NCBI GenBank assembly: GCA_026710565.1
Contig: JAPOQV010000385.1
Span: forward strand, 1-45,510
Direction: 5' to 3'
From: Spirochaetaceae bacterium
Lineage (GTDB): Bacteria > Spirochaetota > Spirochaetia > SZUA-6 > Bin103
Length of the DNA: 45,510 nt
Both the position numbers and the translations under genes were made by a program. The notes beneath the pieces were generated by a model that saw only the letters and a list, made by a program, of their open reading frames with translations, was not told the DNA's origin and did not search any database. Below, one piece after another: positions 25,501-33,323 of the stretch (its first letter is position 1; each line of letters opens with the position of its first letter).

Positions 25501-26580
25501 CCGGCCGGCAGTCGCGGTCTCGTCCGACGTCTGATAGTCGACCGTCACCACCGCAGTGTTCTGCCCGCTCAGCATCACACGGAACACCGCGCTACCCGAG
25601 TCTTCACCTACCGTCACGTCGTCGATCGCCAGCGCCGGCAGGTCGGTGGGCGGCGGTGGCGGCGGCGACGGGTTGACGCCGCCGTCATTGGCCCGGATGG
25701 TCGCCGTTCCCGCTCCATCCTCGAGCGTCGCGTTCCGAGGGCTGCTCAAGCGCACCGTGAACGTCTCGTCCGCTTCCGCCGCGGTGTCATCGATCACCGT
25801 TACGCCGATCGTCTGCTCCCGGTCACCGGCTTGAAACGTCAACGTGCCGTTCGTGGCCTCGTAGTCCATGCCGACACTCGCCGATCCGTTCGAGGTGCCG
25901 TACGTTACCGTCACCGTCTCGGTGCTCTGCTTGTCCAGCGTCACGGTGAACACCGCACTCCCGGCGTCCTCATCCACCCCCACGTCGTCGATCTTCAGCG
26001 CCGGCAGGTCGGGCGGCGACCGTTGCACCGGTGGGTCGGTCGTCTCCGTGACCTGGACCGTCACCGAGCCGACATTGTGTACCGGGCACTCGGCCGTGTG
26101 ATCCCACACCTCGTGGGTGAACGTGACTTGAGTACTCAGGGCAGCGTTCTCGTCAGCACGTATCGTTACGCCTCGCCATACGTTCCAGTCGTCCTGATCG
26201 AACCCCCAGCCGACCGACGGTATCCAGCTGAACCCCTTGTACTCGCCGTCGGCGCGCACCTCGCCGTCGGCGCGCACCCTGACAAACCACCCGTCGGCAG
26301 TCGGCTGCTTGCTCAGTCTCAGGTAGTAGGTGACCGACTCTCCCGCCTGAACGGTCGTGCTCCCCGACACCTCGACGGTCCCGTCCCAGGGCTCGGGGTC
26401 ATTCTGTGCGTAACTCGCAGGCCCGATGCCGAGGAGAACCGTGAGGGCCACAACGGTGAGCACGAAGTGCCCCCCAACACGGAAACCCGGATGCAGGTAC
26501 CGTGCCCGCTGTGCGCTGCCGCCGGGCGCATCACCATCCTGGTGAAGGCCGATGCAGATGACCGGTGACCATGACGCCAC
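22549..26580 (-). CDS. Large Calx-beta repeat surface protein with C-terminal autotransporter-like barrel
   Basis: About 1,340 residues. After a hydrophobic signal segment (FVLTVVALTVLLGIGPASYA) there is one divergent domain of about 130 residues. Six Calx-beta repeats of roughly 100-120 residues follow (about 26000 down to 23890). Each has a 'IxDVTVxEdxGSAVFxVxL', 'TATAGxDYT', 'DDxxxEGxETFTVxLSxxxNATL' and 'IRDD' pattern with acidic calcium-binding residues. Linkers are Pro-rich. The C-terminal 440 residues (from about 23860) have alternating hydrophobic strands and end FQITLEVSAH, as in outer-membrane beta-barrels of autotransporters. The protein is probably displayed on the surface as a calcium-stabilised adhesin. 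Start uncertain: I use GTG 26580, 5 bp after the upstream stop. GTG 26463 is the only nearer option but would leave almost no positive N-region. Confidence 0.75.
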   Translation of the reverse strand: MASWSPVICIGLHQDGDAPGGSAQRARYLHPGFRVGGHFVLTVVALTVLLGIGPASYAQNDPEPWDGTVEVSGSTTVQAGESVTYYLRLSKQPTADGWFVRVRADGEVRADGEYKGFSWIPSVGWGFDQDDWNVWRGVTIRADENAALSTQVTFTHEVWDHTAECPVHNVGSVTVQVTETTDPPVQRSPPDLPALKIDDVGVDEDAGSAVFTVTLDKQSTETVTVTYGTSNGSASVGMDYEATNGTLTFQAGDREQTIGVTVIDDTAAEADETFTVRLSSPRNATLEDGAGTATIRANDGGVNPSPPPPPPTDLPALAIDDVTVGEDSGSAVFRVMLSGQNTAVVTVDYQTSDETATAGRDYTFTDGTLTFLPNETVGTIAVPVLDDSDAEGEETFRVTLSTPSNATLLDSVGIARIRDDEGVEPPQPGVPRLAINDVTVREGDGSAVFSVRLDEQSAATVTVAYQTSSGTAIAGQDFTSTSGTLTFEAGQQEQAITVPVTDDARQEGSETFTVSLSTPQNATLLQGVGMATIVDDDGIQPPSGLPSLSIHDVTVTEGSGSAVFRVSLDKQSGDAVTVVYATSDGTATAGMDYTAASATLTIEPGDTRQTIVVPVLDDDDVEGTETFTVTLSGARNATLGDSVATGTIRDDGGDETLPPSGLPELAIHDVAVAENAGSAVFRVSLSGETDQPVTVAYRTSDWTATAGSDYTATDGTLTFRAGETRRAIAVPVLDDSAEEGTETFTVALSDARNATLGDPEATGTIRDDDTEDDDPGDGADGPSSPSGLAALFIDDVTVTEDGGSVPFTVSLNRRTSALVTVAYETSDWTATAGADYTGENGTLAFAPGETRKTIAVQILDDDEEERDEVFTVRLSDARNAALIDPEGTATIRDDDHAAAQPEDQATTRWIGHFGRTAAAQVVDALDERMRCARDRRSVEGTPDNLSPRWRCTRSTVGVVPAGSPFDGSATAQQDAPGWSLWGRGSVSRFDVEGENDRVLGGGVGTATFGAELAAGQVLLGIALSHSRGGGTVALDDVAAQLTSVLTGVHPYLRLGVNDRLSLWGTVGIGTGTLTRTMNDQSLETGIALRMAAVGGLMQVLSPTEDHPWSVSVKADGLLLAIDADAAASFAAASVDASRLRLALEGAYEIVVGDGHWIVPFVDVGGRLDGGGVETGWGMEIGGGLRYAHPAQHLTAELYSRALPVHGADGFRNWSLAGSVRYDPSGGSELGPYFALSSARGLNDDGRQASWGIETHADPLQVGGTATGWDIDTEFGYGVSVLGGSATGTPWAGVSVSEGVAEYRLGYRMALGSDLRVGLAGALRDNAPETEPPDFQITLEVSAH

Positions 26581-26585
26581 GTGTC

Positions 26586-26951
26586 CTACCGCATGTCCTG
26601 CAGGTGGGTGATGCGTCCGGTGGTGCCGAAGCCCAGCTCGATGGCACGCGCCAGCATCCGCTGCCGGCGCGGAGTCGCGGTGGCCACCAGGATGTAATCC
26701 ACTCCCAGCAGCGTCTCGAATACCTCGACCAGCCTCTCGTCGTCGAGCAGCGGATAGAACGCGTCGGGATCGTAGTCGAAGAAGGGCACCACCTGCTGCC
26801 GTGCGCCGGCTGGTGTCGGGCGGTGCCGCTCCGCGCGCTCCATGGCGAGGTCGAAGGCGTCGGCAAGCGCACCGGTTTCCCGTGACGACAGCATCTGGCG
26901 GTACTGCAGGAAGCCGGACGTACGAAAGCGAAGCGCCTCCCCACCAGTCAT
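26586..26951 (-). pseudogene. N-terminal fragment of a PhyH (phytanoyl-CoA dioxygenase)-like gene
   Basis: The frame from ATG 26951 encodes 121 residues. FRTSGFLQYRQMLSSRETGALADAFDLA and DDERLVEVFETLLGVDYILV match the N-terminal part of PhyH-type oxygenases, but the HxD metal motif and everything after it is missing. The last 25 residues (RMLARAIELGFGTTGRITHL) do not continue the family pattern. PhyH proteins are normally 250-300 residues. I read this as a truncated relic whose 3' part was replaced; an intact small protein of unknown role is the alternative. Confidence 0.55.
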
Positions 26952-27335
26952 GGCACACGCGATCATAGCGCTGATCACACATCGTGAGTGAATACGCGAT
27001 GGTCCGCCGAGGTCCGTCATGTGGCTTGGCCTGGCCACCAATGGGCCCCCTGCAGGTACCGTGCCGGCCAGATCCGATCAGGAACCATGCGCGGCGGTTT
27101 TTCAATGGTCGTTCAAGGAAGGACACGTGGTTGATGGAACATTGCTTGCGCGTCACTCACGACGCGCGTACAGAAGCGTGCCCTCGGCGACAGCGAGCTA
27201 TTTCGTTACGATGGAAGGGGAGATACTCAGGCCGCCAATCCTGCCCGTGCGTGAATGAAGCCTGCGACATGGTCGGAAGCGGTTGGGCCGCCGCGCTTTG
27301 TTCGTTGGAACGGGATCGGGTATCGTCCCGTCACC
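26952..27335. other. Non-coding gap between divergent genes
   Basis: About 384 bp with no convincing gene. It contains a small hairpin, GCGCGTC (27148-27154) with GACGCGC (27161-27167), and the palindrome-centred GATCA...TGATC (26961-26976). It is less GC-rich in places (TTTTTCAATGG near 27103) and probably holds the promoters for the relic PhyH gene and the operon starting at 27336. No box could be assigned with confidence. Confidence 0.5.
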
Positions 27336-28451
27336 ATGCGCATCGATCGACTGGACGTGCACTACGTGGTAATGCCGCTCATCTATCCGTGGCGCACCGC
27401 CTACGGCGAGGATGCCGACATTCACTCGGTGCTGGTGAAGCTCGCAAGCGGCGAGCACACCGCCTGGGCGGAGAGCACGCCGTTCTTTGCCCCTCACTAC
27501 CTCAGCGAGTCGGCCGGCTCGGTCTTCTACCACGTCACCGAGGTGTTCGGTCCGCACGTGGTCGGCCGCGAATACGACACGGCCGCGGCCATCAACGAGC
27601 GGCTGAGCCCGTTCAAGGGCAACTCGTTCGCCAAGGCCGCGATCGAGATCGGCTGGTGGACCCTGCAGAGCCGGATCACCGGCACGCCGCTGCACCGGCT
27701 GCTGGGAGGCGCCACGCGCGACGTGGTCGCCGGGGCGGACTTCGGCATCCAGGACTCGATCGAGATGCTGCTCGGCAACATCGGTCAGGCGGTCGACGCC
27801 GGGTTCCCGCGTATCAAGCTCAAGGTCGCCAGGGGCTGGGACCTGGAGATGCTCCGCGAGGTCACCTCGACCTTCCCCGAGGCGACCTTCCACATCGATT
27901 GCAACTCCGGCTACACGCTCGAAGACCTGCCGTTCTTCCGCGCGATCGACGACTTGGGGCTGGCGTTCATCGAGCAGCCCCTGCACCACGCCGACATCCT
28001 GGACCACGCCGAGCTGGCCAAGCGGATCGGCACACCGATCTGCCTGGACGAGACCATCATCGACCCGCGCACCGCCGAGCAGGCGATCCGCATCGGCGCC
28101 TGCCGCTACATCAACATCAAGCCGGCGCGCGTGGGCGGGCTTGCGAACTCGCTGGCCATCCACGACATGGCGCGCGATGCCGGCATTCCGGTCTGGATCG
28201 GCGGGATGCTGGAGAGCTCGGTAGGCGGCGCCGTCTGCGTCGAGCTCGCCACCCTCGACAACGTCACCTATCCCGGCGACCTGTTCCCGTCGTCCCGCTT
28301 CTACACGCGCGACCTGGCCGCGCCGGCGCTGGAGTACGACGGGGCGCACACGTTCCGCCCGTTCGCGACGGAGTTGCCGGAGCCGGATCCGGAGATGCTG
28401 GCCGCATGGACGCGGCGGCACGCGGCCGTGACGGCGGGGGCAAAGCGATGA
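27336..28451 (+). CDS. Enolase-superfamily enzyme, NSAR/OSBS-like (muconate-lactonizing subgroup)
   Basis: A 371-residue cytoplasmic protein from ATG 27336. The muconate-lactonizing-subgroup catalytic set is complete: K161 and K163 in RIKLKVARG, metal ligands D188 (IDCNSGY), E213 (FIEQPLHH) and D238 (CLDETI), and K262 in NIKPARVGG. The sequence most resembles N-succinylamino-acid racemase / o-succinylbenzoate synthase. No menaquinone gene is near, so an acyl-amino-acid or sugar-acid racemase or dehydratase is more likely. Its TGA overlaps the ATG of the PhyH gene, showing a coupled operon with PhyH, an epimerase and an NHL protein. Confidence 0.85.
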   Translation: MRIDRLDVHYVVMPLIYPWRTAYGEDADIHSVLVKLASGEHTAWAESTPFFAPHYLSESAGSVFYHVTEVFGPHVVGREYDTAAAINERLSPFKGNSFAKAAIEIGWWTLQSRITGTPLHRLLGGATRDVVAGADFGIQDSIEMLLGNIGQAVDAGFPRIKLKVARGWDLEMLREVTSTFPEATFHIDCNSGYTLEDLPFFRAIDDLGLAFIEQPLHHADILDHAELAKRIGTPICLDETIIDPRTAEQAIRIGACRYINIKPARVGGLANSLAIHDMARDAGIPVWIGGMLESSVGGAVCVELATLDNVTYPGDLFPSSRFYTRDLAAPALEYDGAHTFRPFATELPEPDPEMLAAWTRRHAAVTAGAKR

Positions 28452-29251
28452 GCGCCCAGCCGGGGGACCCGGGCCTGTCGGCGCAGCAAACGCAGGACTT
28501 CGAGCGCGACGGGTACGTCGTCCTGGAGGGCTTCCTGGAGCCCGGGTACAACGACCGCCTGATCGCCGAGGTGGACGGGCTGATGGCCGAACGCGCGAAG
28601 GGCGTCAGGCCGGTGCTAACCTCCTACCGGGAGATGGGACTGCTCACCTCGCATCCGCCGATGATGGCCATGGTCGAGTCGCTGATGGGCCCGCGCTTCG
28701 CCATGCATCACATCCATTCGAGTCGCCACGACCGCGGCGAGCGCGGCGTCCACTGGCACCAGGACTACGAGCAGGAGCCGCACACCAACCGCTCGCACGT
28801 GATGGTGCACGTCTTCTACTACCTGAACGGCCTCAACGGCGAGATCGGCGACCTGCTGGTGCTGCCGGGCTCGCAGAACACCGTGGTGCAGTGGAGCCTT
28901 GCCCTGTTCGGCACGGAGGACCTACCCGGATCGGTCTGCGTCGACCGCCTGCCGCCCGGGTCGGCGGTGATCGTACACTCGGCAGTGTGGCATGCACGGC
29001 GCCCGAAGCCGGGGGGCGAGGAGTGCTCGCGCTACTTCATCGATGTCTCCTACTGCCAGCACGGCATCCTCTGGCCGGCCTACGGCACCGTGGAGGAGGT
29101 CAACCGGGAGGCGCTCCGGCAGGGGTTCGACCGCGGCGGGCGCTACCGGCACGTCTACGACTCCAGCCAGTTCTTCGACCGGCGGCCGCTGAAGCGGCGC
29201 TTCGACGAGGGCAACCAGGGGAGCATGCTGCTGCGCCTGAAGGACGAGTAG
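28448..29251 (+). CDS. PhyH (phytanoyl-CoA dioxygenase)-family Fe(II)/2-oxoglutarate oxygenase
   Basis: A 267-residue protein whose ATG overlaps the upstream stop. The iron ligands are H104 and D106 in VHWHQDYEQE, and a distal His lies in IVHSAVWHARRPKPGGEECSR with the Arg that binds 2-oxoglutarate. FERDGYVVLEGFLEP at the N-terminus is the family opening. These enzymes hydroxylate small molecules; in environmental bacteria most have unknown substrates. The placement between an enolase-superfamily enzyme and an epimerase points to a modified sugar or amino-acid pathway. The epimerase gene starts 2 bp downstream. Confidence 0.88.
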   Translation: MSAQPGDPGLSAQQTQDFERDGYVVLEGFLEPGYNDRLIAEVDGLMAERAKGVRPVLTSYREMGLLTSHPPMMAMVESLMGPRFAMHHIHSSRHDRGERGVHWHQDYEQEPHTNRSHVMVHVFYYLNGLNGEIGDLLVLPGSQNTVVQWSLALFGTEDLPGSVCVDRLPPGSAVIVHSAVWHARRPKPGGEECSRYFIDVSYCQHGILWPAYGTVEEVNREALRQGFDRGGRYRHVYDSSQFFDRRPLKRRFDEGNQGSMLLRLKDE

Positions 29252-29252
29252 C

Positions 29253-30251
29253 GTGGCAGACCGGTCCGAGAAGCTCGTCCTGGTCACCGGACCCACCGGC
29301 AAGGTCGGGCAGCACTTCATCGGCCGCTTCCTGGCGGACCCATCATGGGAAGGGGCCCGCCTGCGCGCCCTGTGCCACAACCGCCAGCTCGCGGCCGGCG
29401 AGCGGCTGGAAGTGGTGCGCGGTTCGATGGCCGTTCGGTCCGACATGGCGCGGGCGGCAGAGGACGTCACCCACGTCGTGCACCTTGCGACCTGCAAGGA
29501 AACGCCGGACGACGTCATCGACGTGACCGTCAAGGGGCTGTTCTGGCTGCTGGAGGAATGCCGGCAGTCGGCCGCCTTCGAGCGCTTCGTCCTGATCGGC
29601 GGCGATGCCGGTGTCGGCCACTTCGTCTATCCGCATCCCATCCCGGTGACCGAGACGCAGAAGCACTCCGCGTACGCCGGCTGTTATGCCCTGTCCAAGG
29701 TGCTGGAGGAGGCGATGCTGGAGCAGTACTACATCCAGTACGACCTGGACGGCTGCTGCCTGCGCGCACCCTGGATCATGGAGAAGGATGACTTCCGGTA
29801 CTCGCTTTCCTTCGGCGAGGACGTGTTCGGCGGCCCGCGCTGGCGCGACCTGGTAGGCCCGGCGCAGGCCGAGGCGTATTGCGAGGCCGGGACGGTGCCG
29901 GTGATGCTCGACCCGCAGGGCAGGCCGGTGCTGCGCAACTTTGTCCACGTCGACGACCTGGTGACGGCCATCATTACCGCGCTGGACCATCCGGCCGCAC
30001 GGCAGCAGCTCTTCAACATCTGCATGGACGAGCCGGTCGACTACCGCGCGGTGGCGACCTGCCTGCGCGAGACGCGGGGGCTGCCGAGCGTGGAGATCTC
30101 GACCGAGTTCCACGGCACCTGGCTCGACAACAGCAAGGCGAAGTTCCTGCTGGGCTGGCGGCCACGCTACGATCTGCAACGGCTGATCGACGAGGCGTGG
30201 GACTATCGCCGCGCCGCAGACGACCCGCGCAGGATCTGGTATCCCGGATGA
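29253..30251 (+). CDS. NAD-dependent epimerase/dehydratase (extended SDR)
   Basis: A 332-residue protein from GTG 29253. LVLVTGPTGKVGQHFIGRFL is the Rossmann GxxGxxG loop, VTHVVHLATCKE is the family strand 4, and YALSK in GCYALSKVLEEAML is the catalytic Tyr-x-x-x-Lys. RPVLRNFVHVDDLVTAIITAL is typical of extended SDR nucleotide-sugar or sugar epimerases. It is packed 2 bp after the PhyH gene, and the NHL protein starts 35 bp downstream behind AAGGA. Product unknown. Confidence 0.88.
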   Translation: MADRSEKLVLVTGPTGKVGQHFIGRFLADPSWEGARLRALCHNRQLAAGERLEVVRGSMAVRSDMARAAEDVTHVVHLATCKETPDDVIDVTVKGLFWLLEECRQSAAFERFVLIGGDAGVGHFVYPHPIPVTETQKHSAYAGCYALSKVLEEAMLEQYYIQYDLDGCCLRAPWIMEKDDFRYSLSFGEDVFGGPRWRDLVGPAQAEAYCEAGTVPVMLDPQGRPVLRNFVHVDDLVTAIITALDHPAARQQLFNICMDEPVDYRAVATCLRETRGLPSVEISTEFHGTWLDNSKAKFLLGWRPRYDLQRLIDEAWDYRRAADDPRRIWYPG

Positions 30252-30285
30252 GCGGGACGCGACACACCATCACGGAAGGACACAC

Positions 30286-31233
30286 ATGAAGACTTTTCTC
30301 GGCGACGGCGACCACCGGTACGAGGAGATCGACGACTGGGCCCGGCTCCCCGCGGGCTGGAGCTTCAAGGAGGTCGCCGACGTGGCCGTGGACGCGGACG
30401 ACCGCGTCTACGTCTTCAACCGCAGCGACCATCCGATGATGGTCTTCGAGCGGGACGGGACGTTCGTCTCCTCCTGGGGAGATGAGCTGTTCACCCGCGC
30501 GCACGGGCTCACCATCGGCCCCGACGGGATGCTCTACTGCGTCGACGACGACGGACACTGCGTGCGGCGCTGCACGCCCGGCGGCGAGCTGCTTGCCACC
30601 TACGGCACGCCGGGGCAGCCCGCGCCGCTGCACGGCGGGCAGCCGTTCAACCGCCCGACCAAGGTTGCGTTCGACCCGCGGAGCGGCGACCTCTACATCT
30701 CGGACGGCTACGGCAACGCCCGCGTGCACAAGTTCACGGTGGACGATAAGCACCTGTTCTCATGGGGCGAGTACGGCACAGACCCCGGCCGCTTCAACCT
30801 CGTGCACAGCGTCTGCACCGACGACGCCGGCAACGTGTACGTCGCCGACCGGGAGAGCCACCGCGTGCAGATCTTCGACGACCGCGGCACCTACCTCGAG
30901 CAGTGGAACGACCTGCACCGTCCCTGCGGGCTGCACATCGCCGGCGGCCTGGTCTACATCGGCCAGATCGTCACCGAGCTGACGGTCAACGCCGACTACC
31001 CCAACCTGGGCTGCTGCGTCAGCGTCCACGATCTCTCCGGACGGCGGCTGGCACGGCTCGGCGACGTCCGTCCGGGCGAGGGCCCCGGTCAGTTCATCGC
31101 CCCGCACGGACTGGCGGTCGACTCGCACGGCGACATCTACGTCGGCGAGGTCTCCTGGGCCGCATACGGCAGCAAGCAAACCCCGCCGCGCGAGGTCCGC
31201 AGCCTCCGCAAGCTGGTAAAGTGCGTGGTGTAA
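30286..31233 (+). CDS. NHL-repeat six-bladed propeller protein
   Basis: A 315-residue protein with no signal peptide. Blade motifs recur: DVAVDADDRVYVFNRSD, GLTIGPDGMLYCVDDDGH, KVAFDPRSGDLYISDGYG, SVCTDDAGNVYVADRESHRVQIF and GLAVDSHGDIYVGEVS. This is the NHL/peptidyl-alpha-hydroxyglycine-lyase-like propeller found with PhyH and sugar enzymes in many environmental genomes. Catalytic role unknown; lactonase or lyase activity is possible. It closes the four-gene operon starting at 27336. A similar but distinct propeller lies at 33316. Confidence 0.82.
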   Translation: MKTFLGDGDHRYEEIDDWARLPAGWSFKEVADVAVDADDRVYVFNRSDHPMMVFERDGTFVSSWGDELFTRAHGLTIGPDGMLYCVDDDGHCVRRCTPGGELLATYGTPGQPAPLHGGQPFNRPTKVAFDPRSGDLYISDGYGNARVHKFTVDDKHLFSWGEYGTDPGRFNLVHSVCTDDAGNVYVADRESHRVQIFDDRGTYLEQWNDLHRPCGLHIAGGLVYIGQIVTELTVNADYPNLGCCVSVHDLSGRRLARLGDVRPGEGPGQFIAPHGLAVDSHGDIYVGEVSWAAYGSKQTPPREVRSLRKLVKCVV

Positions 31234-31276
31234 GGCGGATTGGCCGGCCTCAAGGATCACAGGAGCAAGGCAAGGA

Positions 31277-31480
31277 ATGACGTCCGCCGATATCATCGAA
31301 GCGATCGACAAGCTATCTCAGGACGAGCAGGAAGAATTGGTCGATGTCGTCCGGCACCGTCTGGCCGAAGCCGGGCGAAGACGCTTGGCGGCAGAGGTTG
31401 CGGAGGCGCGGAAGGACTATGCTTCCGGTCACTGTCGGACCGTTACTCCTCACGAGCTGGTTCGTGAGATCCGGGAGTGA
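31277..31480 (+). CDS. Small antitoxin-like protein upstream of Mrr nuclease
   Basis: A 67-residue, charged and helical protein from ATG 31277 behind AAGGCAAGGA. The N-terminus IIEAIDKLSQDEQEELVDVV and the C-terminal TPHELVREIRE resemble short addiction-module components normally encoded next to RelE/ParE-like toxins. No such toxin follows; the next gene, 6 bp later, is an Mrr-type nuclease. It may be a DNA-binding regulator or an antitoxin-like partner of the nuclease (inference). Confidence 0.6.
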   Translation: MTSADIIEAIDKLSQDEQEELVDVVRHRLAEAGRRRLAAEVAEARKDYASGHCRTVTPHELVREIRE

Positions 31481-31486
31481 GCATTC

Positions 31487-32407
31487 GTGGCCATCCCCGA
31501 CTTCCAATCCATCATGCTGCCCCTGCTCGAGCTGTCCGGCGACGGCGAGATCCGTCACGTAGGCGCGGCGGTCGACAAGCTCGCTCTTGGTTTTTCGTTG
31601 ACAGACGCCGAAATGAACGAGCTCTTGCCAAGCGGCAAGAAGCCGAGATTCCGGGACCGCGTCAGCTGGGCTGCCCACTACCTCAAGAAGGCCGGGCTGC
31701 TGGAGTCCCCGAAGAGAGCTCATTACCGCATTACCGACCGTGGTCGCAGTGTTCTCGCCGACTCTCCGCCGAAGATCGACGTCAAGTTCCTCGACCAGTT
31801 CGATGAATTCGTCGACTCTCGAACGCAACGTCGCAAGGATCCTTCGCGGATCGATCGCAGCGGCGTGCAGCCAGTCATTCCTCCAACCAACACTCCGGAC
31901 GAAGCACTACAGGATGCCTATCAGACGCTTCGATCGAGTCTCGTCGCTGAAGTGCTGGATGCCGTCAGAAAGTCACCGCCGACGTTCTTCGAGAAACTCG
32001 TTGTTGACGTGCTCGTACGGATGGGCTACGGAGGCTCGCACCAGGAAGCCGGCCAAGCCATCGGCAAGTCGGGAGACGAAGGGATCGACGGCATCATCAA
32101 GGAAGATCGCTTGGGACTGGATATCATCTACATCCAGGCGAAACGATGGGAGAGCGTAGTCGGCAGACCGGAGGTTCAGAAATTCGCAGGAGCGTTGCAG
32201 GGACAGCGGGCGCGAAAGGGCGTCTTCATCACAACGTCCACGTTCTCCCGTGAAGCGACTCAGTACGCAGCCAAGATCGAAACGAAGATCATTCTCATCG
32301 GGGGAGAACAGCTCGCCGAGCTCATGTTCGATCATGGTGTCGGCGTGAGCACGGACGCTACCTACGCGGTGAAGAGAATCGACGCCGACTACTTCTCCGA
32401 CGAGTAG
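31487..32407 (+). CDS. mrr: Mrr-family restriction endonuclease
   Basis: A 306-residue protein from GTG 31487 with GGGAGTGA upstream. Residues 1-100 form an Mrr_N winged-helix-like domain (HVGAAVDKLALGFSLTDAEM; YRITDRGRSVLADSPP). Residues 165-290 form the Mrr catalytic domain: FFEKLVVDVLVRMGYGG, then the PD-(D/E)xK core with D201 in GDEGIDGII and Q217-A-K219 in IYIQAKRW, and VQKFAGALQGQRARKGVFIT. These enzymes cut methylated foreign DNA. The codon use is noticeably less GC-rich than the catabolic genes around it, consistent with transfer. No methyltransferase is adjacent, as expected for a type IV enzyme. Confidence 0.93.
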   Translation: MAIPDFQSIMLPLLELSGDGEIRHVGAAVDKLALGFSLTDAEMNELLPSGKKPRFRDRVSWAAHYLKKAGLLESPKRAHYRITDRGRSVLADSPPKIDVKFLDQFDEFVDSRTQRRKDPSRIDRSGVQPVIPPTNTPDEALQDAYQTLRSSLVAEVLDAVRKSPPTFFEKLVVDVLVRMGYGGSHQEAGQAIGKSGDEGIDGIIKEDRLGLDIIYIQAKRWESVVGRPEVQKFAGALQGQRARKGVFITTSTFSREATQYAAKIETKIILIGGEQLAELMFDHGVGVSTDATYAVKRIDADYFSDE

Positions 32408-32453
32408 CCGCTGACGTGTCGTTGAGAGTCGCCTGAGCGCCGAACTCGCTCGG

Positions 32454-33323
32454 ATGTATCACGCACTTCGCTTCAGCGAGAATCCCCTCATCCGTGCCGG
32501 CATGGATCCGCGCATCGGGGCCAACCTCAACGGTCCGTCGCTGATCCGGGTTCCCGACTGGGTGCGCAATCGCCTTGGGCGCTACTACCTCTACTTCGCG
32601 CACCACCAGGGCACCTTTATCCGCATGGCGTACGCCGACGACGTGCGCGGCCCATGGACGGTTTACCGCCCAGGCGTACTGGACCTGGATCAGACCGCCT
32701 GCCAGCGACACATCGCCTCCCCCGACGTTCACGTGCTCGAAGAACGCCGGCGCATCGTCCTGTACTTCCACGGCGTAACGCCGGAAGGGCAACTCTCGTT
32801 CCGAGCGTCGTCGGCGGACGGCCTGCGCTTCCAGGCCGACCGCACCGCGCTTGGCCCGTCGTACTTTCGGGTGTTCCAGCACGACGGAGCGTCGTTCGCC
32901 ATCGCCAGGGTGCCCGACCTGAGCGGCGGCGGGACTCTGCTGCGTTCGCCCGACGGGCGCGACCCTTTCGAGCCCGGCCTGGCAGTGGTGCCGAGGATGC
33001 GGCACGCCGCGGTTGTCAAGGAAGGCAGCACGTTGCGGGTGTTCTACAGCCGGGTGGCGGACTGTCCGGAGCGCATCCTGGTCTCCAGCATGAGCCTCGA
33101 AGGCGATTGGCGGCGCTGGCAGGCGTCCGAAGCGGTCGAGGTGCTGCGCCCCGAGCTGCCGTACGAGGGCGCCGGCCGGCCCCTGCGGCCGTCGACATCC
33201 GGAGCCGTGCATGAACCGGTGAACGAGCTGCGGGATCCGGCGATCTTCACGGACGCGGGCAAGACCTGTCTGTTGTATTCAGGAGCCGGCGAAACCTCGA
33301 TCTGCGGGTCGGAGCTCACCTGA
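32454..33323 (+). CDS. GH43/GH32-like propeller protein
   Basis: A 289-residue protein, start at ATG 32454 with no clear ribosome binding site. It shows NPLIRAGMDPRIGANLNGPSLI, LGRYYLYFAHHQGTFIRMAYADD, GPWTVYRPG, DVHVLEERRRIVLYFHG and LRVFYSRVADCPERILVSSM, a five-bladed glycosidase-like propeller. It is probably cytoplasmic. Its 3' end overlaps the convergent propeller gene at 33316 by 8 bp. Substrate unknown. It follows the Mrr gene by 46 bp but is functionally a catabolic gene, so the Mrr pair looks inserted between catabolic genes. Confidence 0.75.
   Translation: MYHALRFSENPLIRAGMDPRIGANLNGPSLIRVPDWVRNRLGRYYLYFAHHQGTFIRMAYADDVRGPWTVYRPGVLDLDQTACQRHIASPDVHVLEERRRIVLYFHGVTPEGQLSFRASSADGLRFQADRTALGPSYFRVFQHDGASFAIARVPDLSGGGTLLRSPDGRDPFEPGLAVVPRMRHAAVVKEGSTLRVFYSRVADCPERILVSSMSLEGDWRRWQASEAVEVLRPELPYEGAGRPLRPSTSGAVHEPVNELRDPAIFTDAGKTCLLYSGAGETSICGSELT

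Noticed and set aside
24577..26568. A plus-strand frame of 663 codons across the Calx-beta repeats
   Set aside because: Its repeats mirror those of the minus-strand Calx-beta gene, and its composition (Arg, His, Pro) is that of a shadow frame.
26984..27250. A possible gene in the 384-bp gap before the enolase-superfamily gene
   Set aside because: The open frames are low-complexity, have no ribosome binding site and show no family similarity.
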